A DNA stretch of 6,504 nucleotides from Alphaproteobacteria bacterium. GTDB lineage: Bacteria > Pseudomonadota > Alphaproteobacteria > Micropepsales > Micropepsaceae. Position 1 is the first letter of the stretch, and each line of letters opens with the position of its first letter. The stretch is from assembly GCA_003131925.1 (NCBI GenBank), contig PKWC01000067.1, positions 1-6,504 of the forward strand, given 5' to 3'. Below the pieces are notes generated by a model. It was given only the letters and a program-made list of their open reading frames with translations. It made no database searches and was not told the DNA's origin. Positions 1-6,504 of this stretch are shown in pieces. Both the position numbers and the translations under genes were made by a program.

Positions 1-87
1 GTATGAGTGCATCACGCTCTAGTCGGCCGCCTTATTTAAAAAATTGGACGTTTCCTTTATTAACGATCTCTCTTATTTAAATGACCC
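1..87 (+). promoter_or_regulatory. AT-rich leader upstream of the Fic gene, with a 10-base direct repeat
   Basis: No coding region was recognised here. The segment from about 31 to 82 is much richer in A and T than the rest of the window. The 10-mer CTTATTTAAA occurs at 31-40 and again at 72-81, 41 bases apart, and the second copy contains the palindrome ATTTAAAT (75-82). The second copy ends seven bases before the Fic start codon. There is no purine-rich ribosome binding site between the repeat and the ATG. A promoter is likely to lie here by position, but no good -35/-10 pair was found: TTGGAC at 44-49 is a poor -35 without a well-spaced partner. The repeats could be operator half-sites or a promoter element; this is inference. 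Confidence 0.4.
31..81. repeat. Pair of direct repeats CTTATTTAAA (31-40 and 72-81)
   Basis: Two identical 10-base copies are visible, with start points 41 bases apart, which is close to four helical turns. That would place two bound proteins on the same face of the DNA. The core TTTAAA is self-complementary in both copies. A low-complexity AT stretch can give such a match by chance, so the functional reading is only tentative. Confidence 0.45.
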
Positions 88-1245
88 ATGGAAGTCGATT
101 TTGCCACCCGGCTAGGCCGGTACATTGAAACGGACGCTGGCGGGGAGCGTGTCCGAGCCTTTGTCCCGCCGCCGCTTCCGCCATCACCCCCCCTCCAGGT
201 CGCAAGCATGCTGGGCAGGCTCAGCGATGCCGATCGCGCGCTTGGCCGCCTGGATGGCATCACGTCTCTTCTGCCCGACAAGGCTTTGTTTCTCTACATG
301 TATGTTCGCAAGGAGGCCGTGCTCTCGTCGCAAATCGAAGGCACGCAATCGACACTCTCCGATCTGCTGCTTTTTGAGACCGAGGCTGAAACCGGCACGC
401 CGATCGACGACATCCGGGAAGTTTCCAACTACGTCGACGCCATGATGTATGGCATCGAGCGGATGAAAGAACTGCCCATTTCACTACGCCTTATCCGCGA
501 AATGCATGAGCGCCTGATGAGAGGAAGCAGGGGTGGCACCAAGAGACCGGGTGAATTCCGCACATCACAGAATTGGGTCGGCGGCACGCGTCCGGGCAAT
601 GCCATTTATGTTCCGCCACCGGTGCAGGAACTCATGACCTGTCTCGACTCTCTGGAGAAATTCATTCATGCCGACGCAGCCGAGATTCCGCTTCTCATTA
701 AGGCGGGCCTGATTCATGTTCAATTTGAAAGCATCCACCCCTTTCTGGACGGCAACGGACGTCTCGGGCGTTTGCTCATCACGCTCTATCTCTGTTCTCA
801 GCACGCTTTGCGACAGCCATTGCTCTATTTAAGTCTCTACTTTCGGCGGCATCGCGCCGACTACTATCGCCTTCTTCAGGAAGTGCGCGAGCGTGGCACC
901 TGGGAAGTATGGTTGGAATTTTTTCTCAATGGCGTTGCGCAGACCGCCGATCAGGCCTTTGACTCGGCTGTCCGTATCACGGAGCTGTTCAAAGCCGACC
1001 GGGAGCATATCGCCACCGCCGGGGATCGCACCGGCTCCGCGCTCCGCCTGCACGAATTGCTGCAAACAAACCCTTACCTGACAGCAACTGTCGCCGCAAA
1101 AAAGAGCGGGCTCACAATGCCCACCGTAAACAGCGCCCTGGCCGAGCTTGAGAAGCTGTCTGTGGTCCGGGAAATCACCGGCCGGAAACGCGGACGCGTC
1201 TTCTCCTATAAGGCCTTCATCGACATTCTTGGCGAGGCGGCATAG
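88..1245 (+). CDS. Fic family protein adenylyltransferase (class II, N-terminally autoinhibited) with C-terminal winged helix
   Basis: This 385-residue protein should transfer AMP from ATP to a hydroxyl side chain of a target protein in the cytoplasm; the target is unknown. A Fic_N-type region (about 25-105) is followed by the Fic core (about 130-285) and a winged helix-turn-helix (about 317-378). The catalytic motif HPFLDGNGRLGR is complete at residues 217-228, with H217 as general base, D221 for the metal, and N223, R225 and R228. The inhibitory motif SSQIEG (80-85) fits [S/T]xxxE[G/N]; by analogy E84 should contact R228 and block productive ATP binding. Residues 162-178 resemble the target-docking flap. 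The architecture and length match the SoFic-like group. An in-frame TGA at 82-84 rules out any upstream start, so ATG 88 is the first possible one, although it lacks a Shine-Dalgarno sequence. L248 uses the rare codon TTA. The winged helix suggests DNA binding or autoregulation, which is inferred. Confidence 0.93.
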   Translation: MEVDFATRLGRYIETDAGGERVRAFVPPPLPPSPPLQVASMLGRLSDADRALGRLDGITSLLPDKALFLYMYVRKEAVLSSQIEGTQSTLSDLLLFETEAETGTPIDDIREVSNYVDAMMYGIERMKELPISLRLIREMHERLMRGSRGGTKRPGEFRTSQNWVGGTRPGNAIYVPPPVQELMTCLDSLEKFIHADAAEIPLLIKAGLIHVQFESIHPFLDGNGRLGRLLITLYLCSQHALRQPLLYLSLYFRRHRADYYRLLQEVRERGTWEVWLEFFLNGVAQTADQAFDSAVRITELFKADREHIATAGDRTGSALRLHELLQTNPYLTATVAAKKSGLTMPTVNSALAELEKLSVVREITGRKRGRVFSYKAFIDILGEAA

Positions 1246-1392
1246 CGCCGACACCACGAACAGGGCTTCAGCCGACATCGCACCAACCGGACATTTGGCC
1301 GCGAGCGGCATCAAGGCCGCGTGCGTCTCGCGACGCGGCTGCGGCCGGTGTATAGCGGGGCGACACACGCACTCCCGGCAACGCGGGCCGAC
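1246..1392. other. Intergenic gap between the Fic and DUF2721 genes
   Basis: This GC-rich gap holds no convincing gene. Short GC hairpins can be drawn, for example GCGTC-TCGC-GACGC near 1323-1336, but none is followed by a T run, so no rho-independent terminator is supported. TATAGC at 1351-1356 resembles a -10 box, but no -35 box was seen at the right distance. An in-frame GTG at 1321 would extend the downstream reading frame by 24 residues; that extension shows no family similarity. Confidence 0.5.
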
Positions 1393-1866
1393 ATGCCTCT
1401 CGCTACCAATCCCTTCGTCGTGCTCACCTATGTGAGCGGGCCCGCCATCCTCACCAACGCCTCGGCGCTTCTGCTGATGAGCACGTCCAACCGTTTTGCC
1501 CGGGTGGTGGACCGCTCGCGGCATCTGGCGCGTGAACTCGCAGGAGCCTCTCCGCGGACGCGCGGTCAGCTTGTGATTGCGGTCCGGCGCGTGCGCCTCA
1601 TTGCGCGCGCTTTGACCAGTCTCTACGCCGCCGCGGCCGCTTTCGCGTTGGCGACCGTCACTGCGATTCTTGGAGCTGTCGCCGCGGCCCTGTTCGGCGG
1701 ATCGATGCTGGAGATCGCCGGGGCGGCAGCCATCGTGCTCGGCATTCTTGGATTCGCTGGATTCATTGCCGGCGCCATCGGTCTTGTGCTCGAAGGACGG
1801 CTGGCCGTGCGCGCGATCAAAGAAGAAACCGACGAAGCACTTTCGCGCATTACGCGCGGAGATTGA
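1393..1866 (+). CDS. DUF2721 family small integral membrane protein
   Basis: This 157-residue protein resembles the DUF2721 family, whose function is not known. The diagnostic part is the N-terminus: NPFVVLTYVSGPAILTNA (residues 6-23) runs into a first hydrophobic segment (about 8-30). A basic, charged stretch (about 33-70, rich in Arg) separates it from two strongly hydrophobic segments (about 74-101 and 107-134). A short charged tail ends in RITRGD. Three membrane passes in the inner membrane are predicted. ATG 1393 was chosen because the family consensus begins just after it. A GTG at 1321, preceded by AAGG, is possible but would add a non-conserved, Arg-rich leader. Neither start has a strong ribosome binding site. 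The gene lies downstream of the Fic gene on the same strand, but the 147-base gap argues against tight coupling. It converges on the kinase operon and overlaps its end by 17 bases. Confidence 0.82.
   Translation: MPLATNPFVVLTYVSGPAILTNASALLLMSTSNRFARVVDRSRHLARELAGASPRTRGQLVIAVRRVRLIARALTSLYAAAAAFALATVTAILGAVAAALFGGSMLEIAGAAAIVLGILGFAGFIAGAIGLVLEGRLAVRAIKEETDEALSRITRGD
1844..1858. other. GC hairpin across the convergent stop codons
   Basis: CGCGC (1844-1848) can pair with GCGCG (1854-1858) around the loop ATTAC. The TAA stop of the minus-strand kinase (1850-1852) falls in the loop. No T run follows on either strand, so this is not a standard intrinsic terminator. It could slow polymerase or protect message ends, or be a chance product of GC-rich codons. 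Confidence 0.2.
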
Positions 1867-3730
1867 CCAGCTCGGAACGTTTCAAAGCGGCGTCACACAG
1901 ATCGCGCAGCGCCGCGCGCAATTCGTCGTAGCCCACGGGCTTCTCCAGCGTCTTCACGTGCGCGAAGCGGCTTTCGATGGTCTCGCGGCCGTACCCCGTT
2001 GCGAACGCGAACGGCACGCCCTGCCGGGTGAGTGCATCGGCCACCGGGTACACGGTTTCGCCTCCGAGATTGACGTCGAGTATCGCTGCGTCGATTTTGT
2101 TTTCCTTCAACAGCGAAAGTGCTTCGAAACAGGTCGCGCACGGTCCGATCACCACGCAATCGAGCTGCTCGAGGATTCCGTGCATCATCATCGCGACCAG
2201 CGCCTCGTCCTCCACGAGGAGAATTCGCATCTTTCCCGCGCCGTTCGCCGCCGCTGCCTTCTCCACCGGCATCTGCCTCAAGGAGGCGCGCGCAAGCTCA
2301 CGTCCTTCGGCGCAGGGAAGCGTCAGCGTGCAGATGAGGCCTTTCGGGCGCCAGTCGAAGTTCGCGTGCCCGCCCATCTGGCCGCGCGCGCCGGAAGTGA
2401 TCATCTGAAGTCCGAGCCCGCCGCGCTGGGGCGCGGTTGTGGGCGGCCCGCAGGTTTCGCTCCAGGTCATATCCAGGCCGGCCGGGTTGATCTCCCAGCA
2501 GAGATGCACGCGGCCGCCTTCGACCGACAAAGCCCCATATTTGGCGGCATTGGTTGCAAGCTCGTGCAGCGCCAACGCAAGCGTTTGCGCCACCGGCGGC
2601 GTCACCTGGATGCGGGGACCCGAGATCGCGATGTGCTCGGCGCCGCCCATCTGATAGGGCGTCAGCTCCTCATGCACCAGCGTGTGCAGATCCGCACCTT
2701 CCCAGCGCGAATGCGCAAGCAGGCTGTGGACCTTCGATAGCGCCTGAATCCGCCCTTCGACGCTGTTCATATAGGCCTTGATCGTGTCGGCTCGCGTCAG
2801 CCGCACGATCGACTGGACGACTGCGAGCGAATTCTTGGCGCGGTGATCGACCTCGCGGGCCAGCAGCGCCTGATGCTCTTCGATCCGTTTGCGATCGGTG
2901 ATGTCGGCGGCCACTCCGCTCAGACGCAGGAGCCGGCCGGCCTCGTCGTATGTTGCGCCCGCGGTACCGATGCACCAGCGCAGCTCGCCGTCGGCGCGCA
3001 CGACCCGGAAGTCGGTGCGCCAGGAATTCTGTTCAGGCGTGATATCCGCGAACGCCGCCACAAGACGGCGCCAATCCTCGGGATGAAAGCGGGCGCGGAC
3101 GCTTTCGAGCGTGACGTCGAATTGTCCCGGCTCGACATCGAAGACGCGGCAAAGGCCTTCGTCCCACAGGCAGCTGCCCTGGGAGATGTCCCAATCCCAT
3201 GAGCCCATATTGCCGGCGGAAAGCGCCATGTTGCGCCGCTGCTCGCTCGCCACCAGCTTCGCGTTGGAGGCGGCAAGCTCGGCCGTGCGCTCTTCGACCC
3301 GCCGCTCGAGCTCGAGATTGAACTGCTCGAGCTGCTTGGTCTTGCGATAGAGCTCGACGAACACCTTTATCTTCGCGCGCAGCACCTGGGGGATGACCGG
3401 TACCGGCATGTAGTCGACCGCGCCCATCATGTAGCCGCGCAGATGGTCGACCTCGGCCATTTGAATGGCCGAGATGAAGATGATTGCAATCTTCTGGAAC
3501 CGCGGATGTTCGCGGATCATCGCGGCAAGCTCGAAGCCGTCCTGCTCGGGCATGCAGACATCGACTAGGATGACCGCGATCTCCGTCTTCAGAAGCTGTT
3601 CGAGGGCCTCGCGCGCGGAAGACGCCTTGATCAGGTTCTCGCCCAGCTCCGCGAGCATGACCTCATAGCTCAGCAGCTTCGCGGGCTGATCGTCCACGAG
3701 CAGGATGTTGATCTTGTCGCCGGCGCTCAT
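1850..3730 (-). CDS. Hybrid sensor kinase: receiver - signalling helix - PAS - HWE histidine kinase - FATGUY-type receiver
   Basis: This 626-residue protein has no membrane segment and should be cytoplasmic. The N-terminal receiver (about 7-125) has acidic D13/D14, phosphoacceptor D57 and S87, but V110 stands where the conserved lysine is expected (DYMPVP). A charged helix (about 128-165) leads to a PAS domain of PAS_3 type (about 168-282). The HWE kinase core follows: phosphoacceptor H296 in EVDHRAKNSL, N box HELATNAAKYG (389-399) with N394, the W423-S-E425 signature, and the glycine motif GGLGL (437-441). A second receiver (about 501-612) has D508, D552, T578 and K597-P598, with the motif FATGYG (576-581) of FATGUY response regulators. 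ATG 3730 lies 10 bases after the upstream kinase's stop; only a weak GGTAA-like site, overlapping that stop, precedes it, so translational coupling is likely. No output domain is present. The partner protein is unknown; HWE kinases in Alphaproteobacteria often serve stress or light responses. Confidence 0.93.
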   Translation of the reverse strand: MSAGDKINILLVDDQPAKLLSYEVMLAELGENLIKASSAREALEQLLKTEIAVILVDVCMPEQDGFELAAMIREHPRFQKIAIIFISAIQMAEVDHLRGYMMGAVDYMPVPVIPQVLRAKIKVFVELYRKTKQLEQFNLELERRVEERTAELAASNAKLVASEQRRNMALSAGNMGSWDWDISQGSCLWDEGLCRVFDVEPGQFDVTLESVRARFHPEDWRRLVAAFADITPEQNSWRTDFRVVRADGELRWCIGTAGATYDEAGRLLRLSGVAADITDRKRIEEHQALLAREVDHRAKNSLAVVQSIVRLTRADTIKAYMNSVEGRIQALSKVHSLLAHSRWEGADLHTLVHEELTPYQMGGAEHIAISGPRIQVTPPVAQTLALALHELATNAAKYGALSVEGGRVHLCWEINPAGLDMTWSETCGPPTTAPQRGGLGLQMITSGARGQMGGHANFDWRPKGLICTLTLPCAEGRELARASLRQMPVEKAAAANGAGKMRILLVEDEALVAMMMHGILEQLDCVVIGPCATCFEALSLLKENKIDAAILDVNLGGETVYPVADALTRQGVPFAFATGYGRETIESRFAHVKTLEKPVGYDELRAALRDLCDAALKRSELVNLRA

Positions 3731-3740
3731 GGTTCGCGCT
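3731..3740 (-). other. Ten-base junction between the two kinase genes
   Basis: Read on the minus strand, the junction runs from the TAA of the triple-receiver kinase to the ATG of the HWE kinase in ten bases (AGCGCGAACC). This is too short for a promoter, so the two genes are presumably co-transcribed. The best ribosome-binding candidate, GGTAA, includes the upstream stop codon, which fits re-initiation by terminating ribosomes. Confidence 0.7.
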
Positions 3741-6504
3741 TTACCGGTGTAGCCACATGCGTAACGCCGAAAGTAGCTGTTCGGTGTTGACCGGTTTGGC
3801 GAGATAGTCGGATGCGCCGGCTTCGAGGCATTTCTCGCGGTCGCCCTTCATCGCCTTGGCGGTCAGCGCAACGATGGGCAGCCGCCGGAAAGCCGGGTTG
3901 CGGCGGATCGTGTCGATGGTCTGATAGCCATCCATCTCGGGCATCATGATATCCATGAGCACGATGGCAAGCGACGGCGTCGACTCGACGAGCTGGATCG
4001 CCTCCTTGCCGGTCGTGGCGGTGAGCACCCGCATTCCGCGCCTCTCGAGCACGCTCGACAGGGCGAAAATGTTGCGCGCGTCGTCATCGACCAGGAGAAC
4101 CGTCCGTCCGGCGAGATCTTCGTCCGAGCTGTTGAGCCGGTCCAGCATGTTTTGCATCCCGACCGGCAGGTCCGTGACGATGCGATGAAGGAAGAGCGAG
4201 GTTTCGTCGAGCAGGCGCTCGGGTGACTCCACGCCCTTCACGACGATGCTGCGTGCCATGCTGTGAAGCTGCATGTCTTCTTCCGCCGATAGTTCGCGGC
4301 CGGTGAACACAACCACTGGAATGTCGGAAAGTTGCGAATCACCTCGCATCTCATGGAGAATATCAAATCCCGAAATGTCGGGCAGCTTCAGGTCGAGCAC
4401 GACGCAGTCCGACGGCCGCTCGCGCAACGATTTGAGCGCGGCGGCGCCGGTGGACGCCGTTTCGATTTCGATGTCGTCGTGGCCCAGCAGGTTGCGAATG
4501 CTGAGTTGCTCGGCGGGATTGTCTTCGACGAGCAGAAGCCGCTTCTTGCGGGGCTCGACATAGGCTTTCACCTTTGCGATCGCCTGCGAAAGGCCCTCGG
4601 TCGAGGAAGGTTTGGTCACGAACGAGAACGCGCCGCGCGCCAGCCCATGCTGGCGATCCTCGTCGAGCGTCACGATCTGCACGGGAATGTGCCGTGTCAG
4701 CGGATTCTGCTTGAGCTGGCTGAGCACGGTCCAGCCCAGCATGTCGGGCAGGAAGACGTCGAGCGAAATCGCTGTGGGCTGGTATTGCTTGGCAAGATCG
4801 AGCGCATCCGCGCCGCGCATGGAAACAAGAACCTTGAACCCCTTGTCGCGCGCGAGATCCATGACGATGCGCGCGTAGTGGGGATCGTCCTCGACGATGA
4901 GCAGGATCGCATCGCCCGGCTCGATGATAAGACGGTCGTCGGCCACCTGCTCGACGGGACGTTCGGGCGTCGGCGTGATGACGAAACTCGTCTGTTCTGG
5001 CACCGGCCCGACGCGTCGGCTGGGGCTCGCGCTGCCCACATATTTGAACGGCAGGAAGAGAGTAAACGTGCTTCCTGCGCCGGGCGCGCTGCGCAGGTGA
5101 ATCTCGCCGCCCAGCAGGTTTGAGAGTTCGCGGCTGATCGCGAGCCCCAGTCCGGTGCCGCCATAGCGGCGGCTGGTGCTCGCGTCGGCTTGCTGGAAGG
5201 CTTCGAAGATGATCTTCTGCTTTTCCGGCGGAATCCCGATTCCCGTGTCGGAGACTTCGAAGGCTACGACGCCGGCAGCCTGACTCAGGACGGGATGATT
5301 GGCGCTCCAGCCGCCCTTGGCGTGGGAGACCCGGAAGCGGACGCCACCCTTCTCGGTAAATTTGAATGCGTTGGAAAGCAGGTTCTTCATGACCTGTTGA
5401 AGGCGCTTGGCATCTGTCGTGATCGTGGGCGGCAGATCGTCGTCCACCTGAACGTCGAATACCAATTGCCGCGCCTCCACCTCGTGCCGGAACGGCCGTG
5501 CCAGCGCGTCCACGACGTTGGCGACGAAAATGTCTTCGGCATCCACCGTAACGGTGCCCGACTCGATCTTGGACAGGTCGAGAATGTCGCTGATGAGATT
5601 GAGCAGATCCGTGCCAGCGCCGTGAATGGTGCGCGCGAACTCGACCTGTTTCCCCGACAGATTGCCGTCCGGGTTGTCGCCCAGCTGCTGGCCGAGAATC
5701 AGGATGCTGTTGAGCGGCGTCCTGAGCTCGTGGCTCATATTGGCGAGGAATTCCGACTTGTATTTCGAGGTGAGGGCCAGTTCGGAGGCCTTTTCTTCCA
5801 GCTCGCGCCGGGCCTGCTCGATTTCCTGGTTCTTGCGTTCGACTTCGACGTTGCGTTCGGCCAGCTGCTGCGCCTTCTGCTCAAGCTGTTCGTTGGTCTG
5901 CTGCAATTCGCGCTGTTGCGTCTGAAGTTCTGCGGCGAGTTGCTGCGACTGGGTGAGCAGCCCCTCGGTCTGCATGGTGGCTTCGATGCTGTTCAGCACG
6001 ATGCCGACGCTTGCGGTCAGCTGCTCCAGAAACGCGACCTGCAGATCGGTGAACACTTCGAGAGAGGCAAGTTCGATGACTGCCTTGACCTCTTTTTCAA
6101 ACAGCACCGGCAGGACGATGATGTTGCGCGGCGGGGCCTGGAAAAGGGCCGAACTGATCGGTACGACGTTTTCCGGCAGCTTGGAAATCAGCAGACGGCG
6201 TTTGTCGCGGGCACATTGGCCGATAAGTCCACGTCCCATCGAAACGCGAGGCGCATAGCGATTTGATTCGCTGTCGGCGTAGGCCGAGAGCAGCGAGAGA
6301 CTTGGCTCCTCGTCATTGTTGACGCGATAGATGACGCCGAGTTGCGCGTTCACGAGAGGCGTCAGTTCCGTCAGCAACAATCGTCCGACCGTGGCGAGGT
6401 CGCGCTGGCCCTGCAGCATGTTGGTGAAGCGGGCAAGGTTGGTCTTGAGCCAGTCCTGCTCGGTATTGCGGTCGGTGGTCAGGCGCAGATTGCCGATCAT
6501 GGTG
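3741..6504 (-). CDS. Hybrid histidine kinase, GAF - coiled coil - HisKA - HATPase - three receivers; 5' end cut off by window edge
   Basis: The visible part, numbered from the ATG at 6500, is 919 residues. A GAF domain (about 33-172) is followed by a Gln/Glu-rich coiled coil (about 175-245). The HisKA domain has H257 in SHELRTP. The ATPase domain has N373/N377, DTGIGIP (418-424), an F box near 432-435 and GGTGLGL (447-453). Receiver 1 (about 531-645) has D538, D581, T611 and K630. Receiver 2 (about 653-770) has D660, D703, T733 and K755, with Gly instead of Pro after the lysine. Receiver 3 (about 800-916) has D806, D850, T880 and K902-P903. All kinase and receiver residues needed for phosphotransfer are present. 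The frame stays open at the edge; the codon before the ATG is ACC. The first visible residues (MIGNLR, then NTEQDWLKTNLA) match the junction that follows tandem HAMP repeats in relatives, so this ATG is probably internal. The gene is first in a probable operon with the HWE kinase. Confidence 0.93.
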   Translation of the reverse strand, partial: TMIGNLRLTTDRNTEQDWLKTNLARFTNMLQGQRDLATVGRLLLTELTPLVNAQLGVIYRVNNDEEPSLSLLSAYADSESNRYAPRVSMGRGLIGQCARDKRRLLISKLPENVVPISSALFQAPPRNIIVLPVLFEKEVKAVIELASLEVFTDLQVAFLEQLTASVGIVLNSIEATMQTEGLLTQSQQLAAELQTQQRELQQTNEQLEQKAQQLAERNVEVERKNQEIEQARRELEEKASELALTSKYKSEFLANMSHELRTPLNSILILGQQLGDNPDGNLSGKQVEFARTIHGAGTDLLNLISDILDLSKIESGTVTVDAEDIFVANVVDALARPFRHEVEARQLVFDVQVDDDLPPTITTDAKRLQQVMKNLLSNAFKFTEKGGVRFRVSHAKGGWSANHPVLSQAAGVVAFEVSDTGIGIPPEKQKIIFEAFQQADASTSRRYGGTGLGLAISRELSNLLGGEIHLRSAPGAGSTFTLFLPFKYVGSASPSRRVGPVPEQTSFVITPTPERPVEQVADDRLIIEPGDAILLIVEDDPHYARIVMDLARDKGFKVLVSMRGADALDLAKQYQPTAISLDVFLPDMLGWTVLSQLKQNPLTRHIPVQIVTLDEDRQHGLARGAFSFVTKPSSTEGLSQAIAKVKAYVEPRKKRLLLVEDNPAEQLSIRNLLGHDDIEIETASTGAAALKSLRERPSDCVVLDLKLPDISGFDILHEMRGDSQLSDIPVVVFTGRELSAEEDMQLHSMARSIVVKGVESPERLLDETSLFLHRIVTDLPVGMQNMLDRLNSSDEDLAGRTVLLVDDDARNIFALSSVLERRGMRVLTATTGKEAIQLVESTPSLAIVLMDIMMPEMDGYQTIDTIRRNPAFRRLPIVALTAKAMKGDREKCLEAGASDYLAKPVNTEQLLSALRMWLHR

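Noticed and set aside
88..1245. Fic gene considered as the toxin of a two-gene toxin-antitoxin pair
   Set aside because: No small antitoxin-like gene is adjacent in the visible sequence, and the inhibitory motif is carried in the same protein.
1294..1340. GC-rich inverted repeats after the Fic gene considered as a terminator
   Set aside because: Stems are only four to five base pairs and no T run follows.
829..1524. Minus-strand open frame (231 codons) across the Fic 3' end, the gap and the DUF2721 start
   Set aside because: It overlaps two well-supported plus-strand genes, and its translation shows no recognisable family, membrane segment or motif.
1670..2740. Plus-strand open frame (356 codons) starting inside the DUF2721 gene and running over the kinase 3' half
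   Set aside because: It is out of frame with the DUF2721 protein at its start and antisense to the HWE kinase afterwards, with no family resemblance.
4332..5123. Plus-strand open frame (263 codons) opposite the receiver-coding region
   Set aside because: It is antisense to receivers 1 and 2, its product is rich in Arg, Leu and Ala without domain features, and it has no plausible ribosome binding context.
5770..5960. Repetitive-looking CTG/CAG-rich stretch considered as a DNA repeat
   Set aside because: It encodes the Gln/Glu/Leu heptad pattern of the coiled coil between GAF and HisKA, and the codons vary, so the pattern comes from the protein.
5190..6266. Long plus-strand open frame (358 codons) opposite the GAF and HisKA coding region
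   Set aside because: It lies wholly antisense to a gene with unmistakable domains. Its translation shows no recognisable motif, and long antisense frames are common in GC-rich coding DNA.

Overview
The window looks like a stretch of GC-rich chromosome from an alphaproteobacterium. The main support is a histidine kinase of the HWE family fused to a receiver carrying the FATGYG motif. Both types are concentrated in Alphaproteobacteria such as Rhizobiales and Sphingomonadales relatives. The genus cannot be read from the sequence.

Layout. Bases 1-87 are an AT-rich leader. Next, on the plus strand, comes a complete Fic-family adenylyltransferase gene (88-1245) with an N-terminal autoinhibitory motif and a C-terminal winged helix. 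A 147-base gap with no convincing signal follows. Then comes a small three-helix membrane protein of the DUF2721 family (1393-1866), also on the plus strand. Everything from 1850 to the right edge is on the minus strand and codes for two large signalling proteins in one probable operon. The upstream one (6504 down to 3741) has GAF, coiled coil, HisKA, HATPase and three receivers. Ten bases later begins a protein (3730 down to 1850) with receiver, signalling helix, PAS, HWE kinase and receiver. The operon and the DUF2721 gene converge and overlap by 17 bases at their stop codons.

Working model (inference). The two minus-strand proteins hold two kinase cores and five receivers but no DNA-binding or enzymatic output domain. 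They look like a phosphorelay or decision module that passes its signal to a partner encoded elsewhere. The upstream protein is almost certainly truncated by the window edge. Its first visible methionine sits inside a conserved junction that, in relatives, follows a long run of HAMP repeats, so the real gene probably extends well past base 6504. The Fic and DUF2721 genes show no clear functional tie to the kinases. The Fic gene, with its AT-rich leader and slightly lower apparent GC, may be a later arrival. I found no RNA gene, CRISPR array, insertion sequence or convincing rho-independent terminator. No wholly new system is demonstrated; the most interesting parts are the kinase pair and the repeated element ahead of the Fic gene.
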